Assembly: GCA_017561825.1 (NCBI GenBank)
Contig: JAFZBK010000036.1
Span: forward strand, 32,253 to 96,252
Source of the DNA: Prevotella sp.
GTDB lineage: Bacteria; Bacteroidota; Bacteroidia; Bacteroidales; Bacteroidaceae
Reading direction: 5' to 3'
Length of the DNA: 64,000 nucleotides
The position numbers were made by a program, and so were the translations under genes. Under the pieces are notes generated by a model. The model did no database searches, had not been told where the DNA came from, and saw only the letters and a program-made list of their open reading frames with translations. Position 1 is the first letter of the stretch; the number at the start of each line of letters is the position of its first letter. Below, in pieces: positions 17,120 to 26,901 of the stretch.

Positions 17120-18385
17120 TTATGATATGCTCATGAGGGTTTGCATGAACTCGTTGAGCTTGAGAAGACCGTATGAGCCAGAGACACAGGATACTTCATC
17201 GTATTGCTGTACGCTATCAGGCTCAATACCTTTGTGCCAAATCAAGAAGGGAACAGGCTGTCCTACATGGATACGCATCTCCACTGGTGTGAGATGATCA
17301 GGCAAAACGGCAATACATACAGGCTCGTTCCATGTGTTCACCTCTTTATATATGGGGGCGATGAGTCGCTGGTCGAGATACTCAATGGTCTTGAGCTTCA
17401 GTTCCAGGTCACCATCATGTCCAGCCTCATCGCTGGCTTCTACATGAACGAATACGAAGTCATCGTTTTTAAGAGCCTCGATGGCAGCCTGAGCCTTTCC
17501 CTCATAGTTCGTGTCAGCCAGTCCTGTAGCCCCTTCCACCTCAACAATCTTCAGTCCTGCATAATGACCGATACCTCTTATCAAATCAACAGCAGAGATT
17601 ACTGTTCCTGATTTTACCTGCGGATACTGTTGCATCAGCGTTTCCATGGAAGGACGATAGCCACCGCTCCAAGGCCAGATGCTGTTCGCCTGGCGCTCTC
17701 CACGCTTGGCTCTTTCCACATTGAAGGGATGTTGCGCAAGCAATTCTTGTGATTTGAGGATGAGTTCGTTGATGAGATCAGCCGTTTGTTGAGGGGATAG
17801 TCTATCCGGATTATCCGGAGTTTCTGGAGTTTCCGGTTTTACTAGCAGCGGCTTCCACTCCTCATTGGGATGATCATGGGGTGGGGCACAGTTGATGTGC
17901 TTGTTGCCTCCTTTGATCACTAACAGATGACGGTATTGGATACCCGTAATAAATTTCACCCGCTCACCCCCTTCTCGCTCATTGATGGGCTTAGCCAGTT
18001 GTTCATTCAGGTACTTGATGAGTACGTCACCATCCTTCGTTTCCAGATTACCACCGTTATGCGTGATAATCTTCCCGTCCTCCAAGGTGATGATGTTACA
18101 GCGGATGGCAAAGTCATCATCGGCCATCTCGTAACCGATAGATGCTGTTTCCAACGGACCGCGTCCTTCATACACCTTATTCAGGTCATAGCCTAAGATG
18201 GCCGTGTTGGCTACTTCACTTCCCGGAGGAAAACCTTCGGGTACAGTCACCAACCGTCCGCAGCGACCTTCCTTAGCCAGCAGGTCCATCATGGGTTTCT
18301 TAGCAAATTGCAAGAGCGTCTTTCCTCCAAGTCTTTCAACAGGGAGGTCAGCCATTCCGTCACCCAATATGATGATTGTCTTCAT
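17120..18385 (-). CDS. Phosphoglycerate-mutase-like enzyme, probable non-orthologous homoserine kinase
   Basis: The protein has 421 residues of the alkaline-phosphatase superfamily. It begins KTIIILGDGMADLP (metal-binding Asp) and later has GSEVANTAILGYD (the Ser/Thr site region), HNGGNLETKDGD, VHVEASDEAGHDGD and VLPDHLTPVE (C-terminal metal ligands). This is the cofactor-independent phosphoglycerate mutase (ApgM-like) family. It lies between thrA and thrC, and no GHMP homoserine kinase is present. In Bacteroides a homologue in this operon position has been proposed from mutant fitness data to be the missing homoserine kinase. Residues about 184-195 (PETPETPDNPDR) are an insertion made by a 9-bp DNA array. 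The kinase role is inference from context. Confidence 0.8.
   Translation of the reverse strand: MKTIIILGDGMADLPVERLGGKTLLQFAKKPMMDLLAKEGRCGRLVTVPEGFPPGSEVANTAILGYDLNKVYEGRGPLETASIGYEMADDDFAIRCNIITLEDGKIITHNGGNLETKDGDVLIKYLNEQLAKPINEREGGERVKFITGIQYRHLLVIKGGNKHINCAPPHDHPNEEWKPLLVKPETPETPDNPDRLSPQQTADLINELILKSQELLAQHPFNVERAKRGERQANSIWPWSGGYRPSMETLMQQYPQVKSGTVISAVDLIRGIGHYAGLKIVEVEGATGLADTNYEGKAQAAIEALKNDDFVFVHVEASDEAGHDGDLELKLKTIEYLDQRLIAPIYKEVNTWNEPVCIAVLPDHLTPVEMRIHVGQPVPFLIWHKGIEPDSVQQYDEVSCVSGSYGLLKLNEFMQTLMSIS
17805..17837. repeat. 9-bp tandem array, TCCGGA plus 3 nt, inside the homoserine kinase candidate
   Basis: TCCGGA at 17805 and 17814, TCTGGA at 17823 and TCCGGT at 17832 are spaced 9 bp. 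On the minus strand they encode PET-PET-PDN-PDR. The same unit type occurs non-coding at 41185. Confidence 0.85.
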
Positions 18386-18391
18386 AAGACA

Positions 18392-20839
18392 TTAAATATT
18401 TGCGATGGACATGATGTTGGCAAACACACCTGCTGCGGTAACGGCAGCACCTGCACCATAACCCTGAATCAGCATCGGGTACTCCTTATAGCGTTCTGTG
18501 GTGAGCAGGACGATATTGTTGGAGCCTTCCAACGGATAGAACGGATGGTCAGACGGCACTTCCTTCAAAGCGACATTGGTCTTACCATTCTCCATGGTAG
18601 CCACGAAACGCCAGCGCTTACCCTCTGCCTCGAGCACCTTACGACGGGCTTCGAAGTCGGCATCCAGTTCAGGAAGTTTCTTCCAGAAATCATCCAGACT
18701 ACCCTCAAAGTAACTGTCGGGAACAAACAAGTGCTTCTCCACATCCTCCTGTTCCACCTGATATCCAGCCTCACGGGTCAGGATCACCAGTTTACGGATT
18801 ACATCCGTACCGCTGAGGTCGATACGTGGGTCGGGCTCTGAGTAACGCTGCTCCTTGGCACGCTTCACTGTTTCTGAGAAGGGCACGTCAGCAGCAATCT
18901 CATTGAAGATGAAGTTCAGCGTTCCAGAGAGGATGGCCTCGATCTTCAGGATCTTATCACCCGAGTTACACAGGTCGTTGATGGTACCGATAATCGGCAG
19001 ACCGGCACCTACGTTGGTTTCGTAACGGAACCACACGCCCTTGTCGCGGGCAGTCTGCTTCAGTTTCAGGTAACTGTTATAATCGCTGGAAGCCGCAATC
19101 TTATTAGCAGCCACCACGGAAATGTTATGCTCTAAGAATGTCTGATAAAGCGATGCGATCTGTCTGCTGGCGGTACAATCCACAAATACCGAGTTGAAGA
19201 TGTTCATCTTGATGATCTCGTCACGCATGTGCTCTGTATTGGCAGCAAATCCAGCACGCAGGATCTTCTCGTAGTTGTCAAGGTCGATACCATCGCGATC
19301 CAACACAAAGTTATCCACATCCGAGATTCCCACCACATTCAGTTTCAGTCGTCTTGACTGCATCAGGAACTGCTGCTGGGTACGGATTTGTTCGAGCAGC
19401 ATACCGCCCACGGTACCAATACCGCAGATAAAGAGGTTGAGCACCTTGTATTCCGACAGGAAGAACGAGTCGTGCAAAACGTTAAGCGACTTCCTCAGGA
19501 ATCGTCCATCCACCACGAATGAGATGTTTGTCTCTGAAGCACCCTGGGCACAGGCAATCACGCTGATACCTGAACGACCTAACGTACCAAACAGTTTACC
19601 GGCGATACCTGGTGTCTGCTTCATGTTCTCACCCACGATAGCGATGGTGGCCAGGCCACTCTCCACCTGCATGGGGAACATGGCACCCGTTTCAATCTCC
19701 TTGGCAAACTCAGCGTTGAGAACCTCTGCGGCAGCCGCAGCATCCTCGTCGCGCACACCGATAGAGGTGGAGTTCTCAGAAGAAGCCTGCGATACCATGA
19801 ATACAGAGATGCCCTTGTTGGCCAGGGTGGTGAAGATACGACGGTTCACACCGATCACACCCACCATCGAAAGACCGGTCACGGTAATCAGTGAGGTTCC
19901 CTTGATGCTGGAGATACCCTTGATGGGCTTGTTGTCATCATCGATCTTCTCCTTGATCAGAGTTCCAGGATGATTGGGGTTGAAAGTATTCTTTACCTTG
20001 ATGGGGATATTCTTGATGCAGACGGGATAGATGGTCGGCGGATAGATCACCTTTGCACCGAAGTTACAAAGCTCCATGGCCTCCACGTAAGAGAGTTCGT
20101 TGATGGTATAAGCCGACTTAATCACCTTCGGATCAGCAGTCATGAATCCATCCACGTCTGTCCAAATCTCCAAGATCTCCGCATCCAATGATGCCGCGAT
20201 GATGGCAGCGGTATAATCGGAACCACCTCGTCCGAGGTTGGTGGTTTCGTGGGTGTCCCTATCTCTTGCGATGAAGCCAGGTACTACACATACGGTCTTG
20301 GGAGTTAATACAGAAGGAGAGAATGCTTCCTTCACTAACTTCACCGTTAGCTCAGCATCCAGCGTATGCTTACCGTTCTTCTTCTCCGTGCGGATGAAGT
20401 CGCGTGCATTCATGCGCACCCCGTTCTTGACGAGCGAGGCCACAATGTTCGAGCTCAGTCGTTCACCATAGCTCACGATCGCATCCAGTGTCTTTCCGCT
20501 CAGGTCGTGAATCAGGAACACACCATAATAGATACTCCTCAACTGCTCGAAGAGGGCATCCACCTTATTAAATAAATCTACGCGTTTCTTGTTGTCGGTG
20601 ATGATGGTATCGATCATCTGATGATGGCGTGTGACCATCGCATCAAATTCATCTTTCCATCGTTCGTCACCTTTGAGGGCAATCTTTGAGGTCGCTATCA
20701 ACTCGTCTGTGATGCCGTCTAATGCGCTTACTACTACTACGACAGGTTGCGTCCGAGCCTCTGCCTCTACAATTCTCTTTAAGCTCAAAATGCTTTTCAC
20801 GGAACCTACGGACGTTCCGCCAAATTTCAAAACTTTCAT
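18392..20839 (-). CDS. thrA: Bifunctional aspartokinase / homoserine dehydrogenase I
   Basis: The protein has 815 residues. Aspartokinase comprises about residues 1-290 (MKVLKFGGTSVGS, GRGGSDYTAAIIAA, EIWTDVDGF), followed by two ACT modules (ITVTGLSMVG..., IAIVGENMKQ...). Homoserine dehydrogenase runs from about residue 465, with NAD(P) loop LFICGIGTVGGML and catalytic region LSGTLNFIFNEI...YSEPDPR. It catalyses the first and third steps from aspartate toward threonine. ACT domains imply feedback inhibition by threonine. First gene of thrA - homoserine kinase candidate (6-bp gap) - thrC. Confidence 0.96.
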   Translation of the reverse strand: MKVLKFGGTSVGSVKSILSLKRIVEAEARTQPVVVVVSALDGITDELIATSKIALKGDERWKDEFDAMVTRHHQMIDTIITDNKKRVDLFNKVDALFEQLRSIYYGVFLIHDLSGKTLDAIVSYGERLSSNIVASLVKNGVRMNARDFIRTEKKNGKHTLDAELTVKLVKEAFSPSVLTPKTVCVVPGFIARDRDTHETTNLGRGGSDYTAAIIAASLDAEILEIWTDVDGFMTADPKVIKSAYTINELSYVEAMELCNFGAKVIYPPTIYPVCIKNIPIKVKNTFNPNHPGTLIKEKIDDDNKPIKGISSIKGTSLITVTGLSMVGVIGVNRRIFTTLANKGISVFMVSQASSENSTSIGVRDEDAAAAAEVLNAEFAKEIETGAMFPMQVESGLATIAIVGENMKQTPGIAGKLFGTLGRSGISVIACAQGASETNISFVVDGRFLRKSLNVLHDSFFLSEYKVLNLFICGIGTVGGMLLEQIRTQQQFLMQSRRLKLNVVGISDVDNFVLDRDGIDLDNYEKILRAGFAANTEHMRDEIIKMNIFNSVFVDCTASRQIASLYQTFLEHNISVVAANKIAASSDYNSYLKLKQTARDKGVWFRYETNVGAGLPIIGTINDLCNSGDKILKIEAILSGTLNFIFNEIAADVPFSETVKRAKEQRYSEPDPRIDLSGTDVIRKLVILTREAGYQVEQEDVEKHLFVPDSYFEGSLDDFWKKLPELDADFEARRKVLEAEGKRWRFVATMENGKTNVALKEVPSDHPFYPLEGSNNIVLLTTERYKEYPMLIQGYGAGAAVTAAGVFANIMSIANI

Positions 20840-20904
20840 TTCTGATTTAATAAGTTTGAGCGCCCTCTAACGGATGAGGGTTGTTGCTCGGTTTAATTCG
20901 GATG

Positions 20905-20935
20905 CAAAAGTAGTAAGAATAATTCGAATAGACAA
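20905..20935 (-). promoter_or_regulatory. Promoter of the threonine operon
   Basis: On the minus strand TTG (plus 20933-20935), 20 nt, TACTTTTG (plus 20905-20912). The leader of about 60 nt contains a short CCCTC/GAGGG hairpin. I see no leader peptide rich in Thr or Ile codons. Confidence 0.55.
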
Positions 20936-21026
20936 CAAATTTGGTAAAAAAATAACGAGTTGTCATCTAAAACCACTTTCCAATACATTTTTATATAGAA
21001 AGTGTAAATCTTTGAAGATTATTTTG

Positions 21027-21034
21027 TACCTTTG
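21027..21034 (+). promoter_or_regulatory. Promoter -7 box of lepA
   Basis: TACCTTTG lies 25 nt upstream of the lepA ATG at 21060. A well-spaced -33 box is not clear. Confidence 0.5.
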
Positions 21035-21059
21035 TACTCGAATTCAGACAATACTATAC

Positions 21060-22865
21060 ATGCAACATATAAGGAATTTCTGTATCATCGCACATATCGA
21101 CCATGGGAAGTCAACCCTTGCCGACCGTCTGCTGGAGTTTACGAAAACCATCCAGATCACAGAAGGACAGATGCTCGATGATATGGATTTGGAGAAGGAA
21201 CGCGGAATCACCATCAAGAGTCATGCCATTCAGATGGAGTATGATTACCCGGGGAGCCCCGACCACGATGTGGAGAAGGGGAAATATATCTTGAACCTGA
21301 TTGACACCCCGGGACATGTTGATTTCTCGTACGAGGTTTCCCGAAGCATTGCTGCCTGTGAAGGGGCGCTGCTTGTGGTGGATGCGACGCAAGGTGTGCA
21401 GGCACAGACGATCTCGAATCTGTATATGGCCATCGACCACGATCTGGAGATCATCCCCGTCATCAATAAGATTGACATGCCCAGTGCCATGCCTGACGAG
21501 GTAGAGGATGAGATCGTGGAATTGATCGGTTGTGACCGTAAGGATATCATCCGTGCCAGTGGTAAGACCGGTGAGGGCGTGGAGGAGGTGCTGAATGCAG
21601 TCGTGGAGCGCATCCCTTGTCCTAAGGGCGATCCCGAGGCACCGCTGCAAGCACTGATCTTCGACTCTGTGTTCAACTCCTTCCGAGGTATCATTGCCTA
21701 TTTCAAGATCGAGAACGGTAGCATCCGCAAGGGTGATAAGGTGAAGTTCTTCAATACGGGTATGGAGTATGATGCCGATGAGGTAGGTGTACTAAAAATG
21801 GACATGATTCCTCGTCAGCAGCTCGGGACAGGTGATGTGGGCTATATCATCAGTGGTATCAAGGATTCCAAGGAAGTAAAGGTGGGTGATACGATTACTC
21901 ATATCGCTCGACCTTGTCAGCAGGCCATCGAGGGATTCCAGGAGGTGAAGCCCATGGTGTTCGCTGGTGTCTATCCCATTGATCCTACCGACTACGAGAA
22001 TCTGCGTGCGTCGTTGGAGAAACTGCAATTGAATGATGCCTCCCTGACCTTCACACCGGAGTCGTCAGTGGCGCTTGGTTTCGGTTTCCGTTGTGGCTTC
22101 CTCGGACTGCTCCACATGGAGATTATCCAGGAGCGTCTCGACCGTGAGTTCGACATGGATGTGATCACTACGGTACCTAACGTGTCATATATGGTGTATG
22201 ACAAGCAGGGTGGGAGCAAGGAAGTGCATAATCCCTCAGGACTGCCTGATCAGACGATGATCGATCATATCGAGGAACCGTATATCCGAGCCAGCATCAT
22301 CACGGCTAGTACATATATCGGTCCGATCATGAAGCTCTGTCTGGATAAGCGTGGTGAACTGATCAACCAGGAATATGTTAGTGGTAACCGTATCGAACTG
22401 CACTTCATGCTACCGCTGGGTGAGATTGTGATTGATTTCTACGACAAACTGAAGAGCATCTCCAAGGGTTATGCGTCGTTTGATTATCATATCGATAGCT
22501 ATCGTCCTTCGCGACTGATCAAACTGGATATCCTACTCAATGGTGAGCCCGTCGATGCTTTGTCAACCCTGACACATGCTGATAATGCTGTTGCCTTCGG
22601 TAGAAGGATGTGTGAGAAACTGAAGGAGCTGATTCCCAGACAGCAGTTCGATATCGCCATCCAGGCTGCTATCGGTGCGAAAATCATTGCACGCGAGACC
22701 GTGAAGCAGGTACGTAAGGATGTGACTGCCAAGTGTTATGGTGGTGACGTAAGTAGAAAGCGTAAACTGCTGGAGAAGCAAAAGAAAGGTAAGAAACGTA
22801 TGAAGCAGATCGGTAATGTGGAGGTGCCCCAGAAAGCCTTCCTAGCCGTTCTGAAACTTGACTAA
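21060..22865 (+). CDS. lepA: Elongation factor 4 (LepA), translational GTPase
   Basis: The start at 21060 ([24 protein letters not shown]) lies just downstream of the -7 box and matches the family N-terminus. The product has 601 residues. G motifs: [16 protein letters not shown] and NKIDMPSA. A short domain II, EF-G-like domains III and V, and the LepA-specific C-terminal domain ([20 protein letters not shown], with the basic tail) follow. LepA acts on stalled or mis-translocated ribosomes and in initiation and assembly. Monocistronic or transcribed together with the Crp gene 30 bp downstream. Confidence 0.97.
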   Translation: MQHIRNFCIIAHIDHGKSTLADRLLEFTKTIQITEGQMLDDMDLEKERGITIKSHAIQMEYDYPGSPDHDVEKGKYILNLIDTPGHVDFSYEVSRSIAACEGALLVVDATQGVQAQTISNLYMAIDHDLEIIPVINKIDMPSAMPDEVEDEIVELIGCDRKDIIRASGKTGEGVEEVLNAVVERIPCPKGDPEAPLQALIFDSVFNSFRGIIAYFKIENGSIRKGDKVKFFNTGMEYDADEVGVLKMDMIPRQQLGTGDVGYIISGIKDSKEVKVGDTITHIARPCQQAIEGFQEVKPMVFAGVYPIDPTDYENLRASLEKLQLNDASLTFTPESSVALGFGFRCGFLGLLHMEIIQERLDREFDMDVITTVPNVSYMVYDKQGGSKEVHNPSGLPDQTMIDHIEEPYIRASIITASTYIGPIMKLCLDKRGELINQEYVSGNRIELHFMLPLGEIVIDFYDKLKSISKGYASFDYHIDSYRPSRLIKLDILLNGEPVDALSTLTHADNAVAFGRRMCEKLKELIPRQQFDIAIQAAIGAKIIARETVKQVRKDVTAKCYGGDVSRKRKLLEKQKKGKKRMKQIGNVEVPQKAFLAVLKLD

Positions 22866-22895
22866 TGGTTAAACTAAAATCCTAACGGAGGAAAA

Positions 22896-23492
22896 ATGAG
22901 AGAAATGGCAAACACAACACGTGATGTAGCGCGTGAGTTGGCGCGTAAATACAGTACGATGACGCACGATGAACTTGACATTCTTGAGAGCGTCCTTATC
23001 CCTCGGAAATATGCCAAGGGCGACATGGTGCTGTCAGAAGGGGAGATATGTACCAGTATTATCTATATTGATAAAGGACTGCTGCGACAGTTCTACCTGA
23101 AAAACGGTAAGGAGGTAACGGAATACCTTGCCGTGGAGGGTTGCATTATGATGTCCATCGAGAGTCTGTTCAAGGAGGTTCCTTCCTTGCAGCAGATAGA
23201 GGCCATCGAGCCGACTATTGTCTATGAGCTGCCCAAGAAGAAACTGGAGGAGGTGGCATTACATAATGTCAACATCCAGATCCTGTATAGAAAGATTTTG
23301 GAGGAGTCATTGATTCTCTCACAGGTGCATGCCGACCTGGTTAGATTTGAGAGTGCGGAGAACCGTTATCGTCGTATGTGCAAGATATCACCGCAGATTG
23401 CACTCCGTGCACCATTGCTATTCATTGCCAGCTATCTGCAGATGACACCCGAAACACTCAGTCGTGTAAGAAGCACCGTCTTACTCGACTAA
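22896..23492 (+). CDS. Crp/Fnr family transcriptional regulator
   Basis: The protein has 198 residues. A cyclic-nucleotide-binding fold covers about residues 25-115 (KGDMVLSEGEICTSIIYIDKGLLRQF...). A C-terminal helix-turn-helix is at about residues 165-198 (PLLFIASYLQMTPETLSRVR). The cAMP-contact arginine pattern is not evident, as in many Bacteroidota members. The start at 22896 is preceded by GGAGG (22886-22890), a Shine-Dalgarno match that is unusual in this phylum and decides the start. The effector and targets are unknown; the two ligase genes converge on it. Confidence 0.85.
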   Translation: MREMANTTRDVARELARKYSTMTHDELDILESVLIPRKYAKGDMVLSEGEICTSIIYIDKGLLRQFYLKNGKEVTEYLAVEGCIMMSIESLFKEVPSLQQIEAIEPTIVYELPKKKLEEVALHNVNIQILYRKILEESLILSQVHADLVRFESAENRYRRMCKISPQIALRAPLLFIASYLQMTPETLSRVRSTVLLD

Positions 23493-23524
23493 TTATTAAT
23501 TCTTAATTATTAATTCTTAATTAT
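23493..23524. repeat. AT-rich tandem spacer
   Basis: A 15-bp unit built on TTAATTCTTAATTA is repeated about twice between the convergent Crp and ligase genes. No GC-rich terminator hairpin is visible. Confidence 0.5.
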
Positions 23525-25189
23525 TTACGCTTCCTGATACAGGTAGCGCTTGATACTCTTCTTCGGGGTCTTGGCAAACTCTTCCTCATGAATACGGATG
23601 GCTGACAGCTTGCTGTAGGCAGGTAGAGCGGCATTGAGTTCTTGTCGGTTCTCCTCCATGATCTTCACTAGATCGTCATTACTCAGTCCGAGGTTCTTGG
23701 CTTCATCGAAGTCGGGGAACACCAAGCCGATCAGCTTATCTTCTTTCTGGATAACGATGCTCTCCACCACCAAGGCCATGGAATTCAGTTTATCCTCCAC
23801 CTCCTCAGGATAGATGTTCTGTCCGTTAGCGCTGAGCAGCATATTCTTCGAACGTCCTTTGATAAACACATTTCCTTCACTGTCCATCGTACCGAGGTCA
23901 CCTGTATGATACCAGCCCTCGCTATCGAGTGTCTGGGCAGTGGCTTCCTCATTCTTATAATAACCCAGCATCACATTCAGTCCGCGGGCAAGAATCTCTC
24001 CGGGAACATTCTCCGGATCATGACTATCAATTTTCACTTCCATGTGGACAACAGCTTTTCCGCAAGAGCCTGGAACGAAGTTACGCCAGTCCTCATAACA
24101 GATAATCGGTGCACACTCCGTGGCTCCATATCCTACTGTGTATGGGAATTCAATTCGGTGCAGGAACTGTTCCACCTCCTGATTGAAAGCAGCGCCACCG
24201 ATGATCACTTCTTCGAAGTTTCCTCCAAACGCATTCACTACCTGGTCGCAGATCTTCTCACGAACCTTCTTACTGATCACGGGCATGTTCAGCAACAGAC
24301 GCATTCTGTTGTTCTGGATCTTCGGGAACACCCTCTTTCTGATGATCTTCTCGATGATCAGAGGAACGGCAATGATGATAGATGGTTTGATGTCGGCGAA
24401 TGCCTGTGCGATGATGGCAGGAGAGGGCACACGGGTCAGGTAGAAGATATGACAGCCGTGGAGGAATTCGAAGATGAACTCGAAGGCCATGCCATACATG
24501 TGTGCCATCGGCAGAATACTAATGGTGTTGTCACCTTTCTTGATAGCCTTTCCCAATACATGCTCTGCGAAGTCGTAGTTACTCCACATGGCGCGGTATG
24601 GGATCATCACACCTTTTGAGAAACCTGTCGTACCACTGGTATAGTTGATGAGAGCCAACTGGTTAGGCTCATCATCCAGACAGTAGTTCACATGCTCCTT
24701 GCGGAAATACTTGGGGTATTTCTTGCCGAACATCTCATTCAGGTGCTCACGGGCGTAGGTCAGCTTGTCGGTACGCGAAACAACAATACTATAATCGGGT
24801 ACGTAGATGATTCCTTCCAGATGCGGCATCTTGGTAGCATCAATGGTTGTGGCCACCACATCACCCACAAAGAGAAGCTTCGCTTCACTGTGGTTAACGA
24901 TATTATGTATCTGGTCGGCAGTAAACTCATGAAGAATCGGTACTGCTACGGCACCGTATGTTACCGTGGCAAGGAAGGCAACGGCCCAGTTAGCACAGTT
25001 CCTTCCACATAGGGCAATCTTGTCGCCCTTGACAACACCGCTATTCTCGAACATGATGTGCAGCTTCTCAATCTTCCGCGCCACATCATGATATTGTAGG
25101 GTAGCACCTTTGTAGTCTGTGAGTGCATCACGATCCCAGTTATCGATGATGCTTTTCTGGATAATAGCTTTAAAACTTGGTATTTGCAT
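23525..25189 (-). CDS. AMP-forming acyl-CoA/acyl-ACP synthetase, second of a tandem pair
   Basis: The protein has 554 residues of the ANL superfamily. The P-loop is INYTSGTTGFSKGV (about residue 190), motif A5 is GYGATECAPI, the A7 Asp is in WYHTGDLGTMD, and the C-terminal catalytic Lys is in KTPKKSIKRYLY. These enzymes adenylate a carboxylic acid and transfer it to CoA or a carrier protein. The similarity is to long-chain fatty acyl ligases; the substrate is not determined by sequence. The upstream neighbour (27-bp gap) is a close paralogue, so this pair arose by tandem duplication and is likely co-transcribed. Confidence 0.88.
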   Translation of the reverse strand: MQIPSFKAIIQKSIIDNWDRDALTDYKGATLQYHDVARKIEKLHIMFENSGVVKGDKIALCGRNCANWAVAFLATVTYGAVAVPILHEFTADQIHNIVNHSEAKLLFVGDVVATTIDATKMPHLEGIIYVPDYSIVVSRTDKLTYAREHLNEMFGKKYPKYFRKEHVNYCLDDEPNQLALINYTSGTTGFSKGVMIPYRAMWSNYDFAEHVLGKAIKKGDNTISILPMAHMYGMAFEFIFEFLHGCHIFYLTRVPSPAIIAQAFADIKPSIIIAVPLIIEKIIRKRVFPKIQNNRMRLLLNMPVISKKVREKICDQVVNAFGGNFEEVIIGGAAFNQEVEQFLHRIEFPYTVGYGATECAPIICYEDWRNFVPGSCGKAVVHMEVKIDSHDPENVPGEILARGLNVMLGYYKNEEATAQTLDSEGWYHTGDLGTMDSEGNVFIKGRSKNMLLSANGQNIYPEEVEDKLNSMALVVESIVIQKEDKLIGLVFPDFDEAKNLGLSNDDLVKIMEENRQELNAALPAYSKLSAIRIHEEEFAKTPKKSIKRYLYQEA

Positions 25190-25216
25190 ACGATCCGTTG
25201 TTTTTTTGTTCTGGTT

Positions 25217-26875
25217 TTAGCTGTATAGATAGCGCTTGATGCTCTTCTTCGGAGTCTTCGCGAACTCCTCTTCATGGATCTCGATGGCTGAGATCTTGCA
25301 ATAGGCAGGCAGGATATTATTCAATTCCTGTCGGTTCTGCTCCATGATGGCCTTGACATCATCGTCAGAGAAATCCATGCTCTCCGCCTCGTCATGATCA
25401 GGATAGACCAGTGCCACAAGTTTCTCGCCACGTTGAACAATGATACATTCAGCGACAAGTGCCATGGAGTTGAGTTTGTCTTCTATCTCCTCCGGATAGA
25501 CATTCTGACCGTTGGCACCCAACAGCATGTTCTTGATGCGACCCTTGATGAACAGATGACCGTCGCTACTCATGATACCCTGGTCGCCTGTATGGTACCA
25601 GCCGTCTTCATCAAGCACCTGTCGTGTAGCCTCTTCATTCTTATAATAGCCCAGCATTACGTTTGTACCGCGGGTGAGGATCTCACCCAGTTCGTTCTGC
25701 TGGTCACGACTGTTGATCTTGATCTCCATGTGCTCAACGGCAGTACCGCAAGAACCCGGGACAAAGTCGTGATAGTCGCTGTATGAGATCAGCGGAGCAC
25801 ATTCCGTAGCACCATATCCCACCGTCAATGGGAAGTCGATATCATACAAGAATTTCTCCACCTCCTGGTTCAGGGCTGCACCACCCACGATCACCTCGTA
25901 AGCATTTCCGCCGAAGGCCTGATACACCTGCTCGCAGATGCGCTGCTTCACCTTCTTGTTCACCACAGGCATGTTCAGAAGCAGTCGTACGGCATTGCTC
26001 TGGATCTTGGGGAATACCCGCTTGCGCATAATTTTCTCAATGACCAACGGTACCGAGATCACCACTGCCGGCTTGATGTCGGCAAAGGCCTGCGCGATGA
26101 TGGCAGGACTCGGCAGACGGGTCAGGTAGAAGAGATGACAGCCATGGACGAAGCCGAAGATGAATTCAATGGCCAGTCCGTACATGTGTGCCATTGGCAG
26201 GATGCTGAGCAGGTTACTGTTCGGCTTGATGTAGATTCCCAACCGGTTCAGACAGAAGTCGAGGTTTCCCCAAAGGGCACGATAGGGGAGCATCACTCCC
26301 TTCGAATAACCTGTCGTTCCGCTGGTGTAGTTGATGAGCGCCAGTTCCTCTGCCTCGTCCTTGTGGTAGTGTACATGCTCCTTACGGAAGAACTTCGGAT
26401 ATTTCTGTCCGAACATTGCATTCAGGTGTTCACGGGCATAGGTCAGACTCTCCGTCCTAGAAACCACCAATGAGAAGTCGGGTATGTACACGATACCTTC
26501 CAGGTTAGGCATCTCTTTCTCATCAATCATGGTGGCCACCACATCGCCCACGAACAGGAGTTTCGACTCACTATGGTTTACGATGTTATGGATCTGTTCG
26601 GCGTTGAACTCATGAAGGATTGGAACAGCTACGGCACCGTATGACAATACAGCGAGGAAAGATACGGCCCAATGCGCGCAGTTACGACCGCAGAGGGCTA
26701 TCTTATCACCTGGTTTGACACCACAATTCTCGAAAAGAATATGTATCTTCTCGATCTTTCTGGCCACATCTTTATATTGTAAGGTCGCCCCTTTATAGTC
26801 GGTCAGGGCATCCTGATCCCAATTCTTGATTATCGATTGCTCAATGTAAGAATTAAAGCTGGGTATTGATTCCAT
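25217..26875 (-). CDS. AMP-forming acyl-CoA/acyl-ACP synthetase, first of a tandem pair
   Basis: The protein has 552 residues and matches its downstream paralogue almost throughout (for example GDKIALCGRNCA and PSPAIIAQAFADIKP in both). It has the P-loop INYTSGTTGYSKGV, GYGATECAPL, WYHTGDQGIM and the terminal KTPKKSIKRYLYS with the catalytic Lys. Differences concentrate in the region around residues 205-225, near the acyl-binding pocket entrance, which may mean different chain preference. The start codon lies at the end of a perfect 9-bp inverted repeat that begins in the -7 box, suggesting control of the pair. Confidence 0.88.
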   Translation of the reverse strand: MESIPSFNSYIEQSIIKNWDQDALTDYKGATLQYKDVARKIEKIHILFENCGVKPGDKIALCGRNCAHWAVSFLAVLSYGAVAVPILHEFNAEQIHNIVNHSESKLLFVGDVVATMIDEKEMPNLEGIVYIPDFSLVVSRTESLTYAREHLNAMFGQKYPKFFRKEHVHYHKDEAEELALINYTSGTTGYSKGVMLPYRALWGNLDFCLNRLGIYIKPNSNLLSILPMAHMYGLAIEFIFGFVHGCHLFYLTRLPSPAIIAQAFADIKPAVVISVPLVIEKIMRKRVFPKIQSNAVRLLLNMPVVNKKVKQRICEQVYQAFGGNAYEVIVGGAALNQEVEKFLYDIDFPLTVGYGATECAPLISYSDYHDFVPGSCGTAVEHMEIKINSRDQQNELGEILTRGTNVMLGYYKNEEATRQVLDEDGWYHTGDQGIMSSDGHLFIKGRIKNMLLGANGQNVYPEEIEDKLNSMALVAECIIVQRGEKLVALVYPDHDEAESMDFSDDDVKAIMEQNRQELNNILPAYCKISAIEIHEEEFAKTPKKSIKRYLYS

Positions 26876-26901
26876 TGCACAATTTTCAAATTATTGTGCA
26901 A
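26875..26901. promoter_or_regulatory. Perfect dyad TTGCACAAT-N9-ATTGTGCAA between -7 box and start codon
   Basis: The two 9-bp arms (26875-26883 and 26893-26901) are exact reverse complements. One arm shares its TTG with the end of the -7 box and the other touches the ATG of the first ligase gene. It could be a repressor operator or a 5'-end RNA hairpin. Confidence 0.65.

Noticed and set aside
18308-18841. Open frame of 177 codons on the plus strand across thrA and the kinase candidate
   Set aside because: Antisense shadow spanning two well-supported genes.
20840-20904. Attenuator with Thr/Ile leader peptide before thrA
   Set aside because: No short frame with consecutive Thr or Ile codons and no terminator hairpin with T-tract in the leader.
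21245-21694. Open frame of 149 codons on the minus strand
   Set aside because: Shadow of lepA with no independent support.
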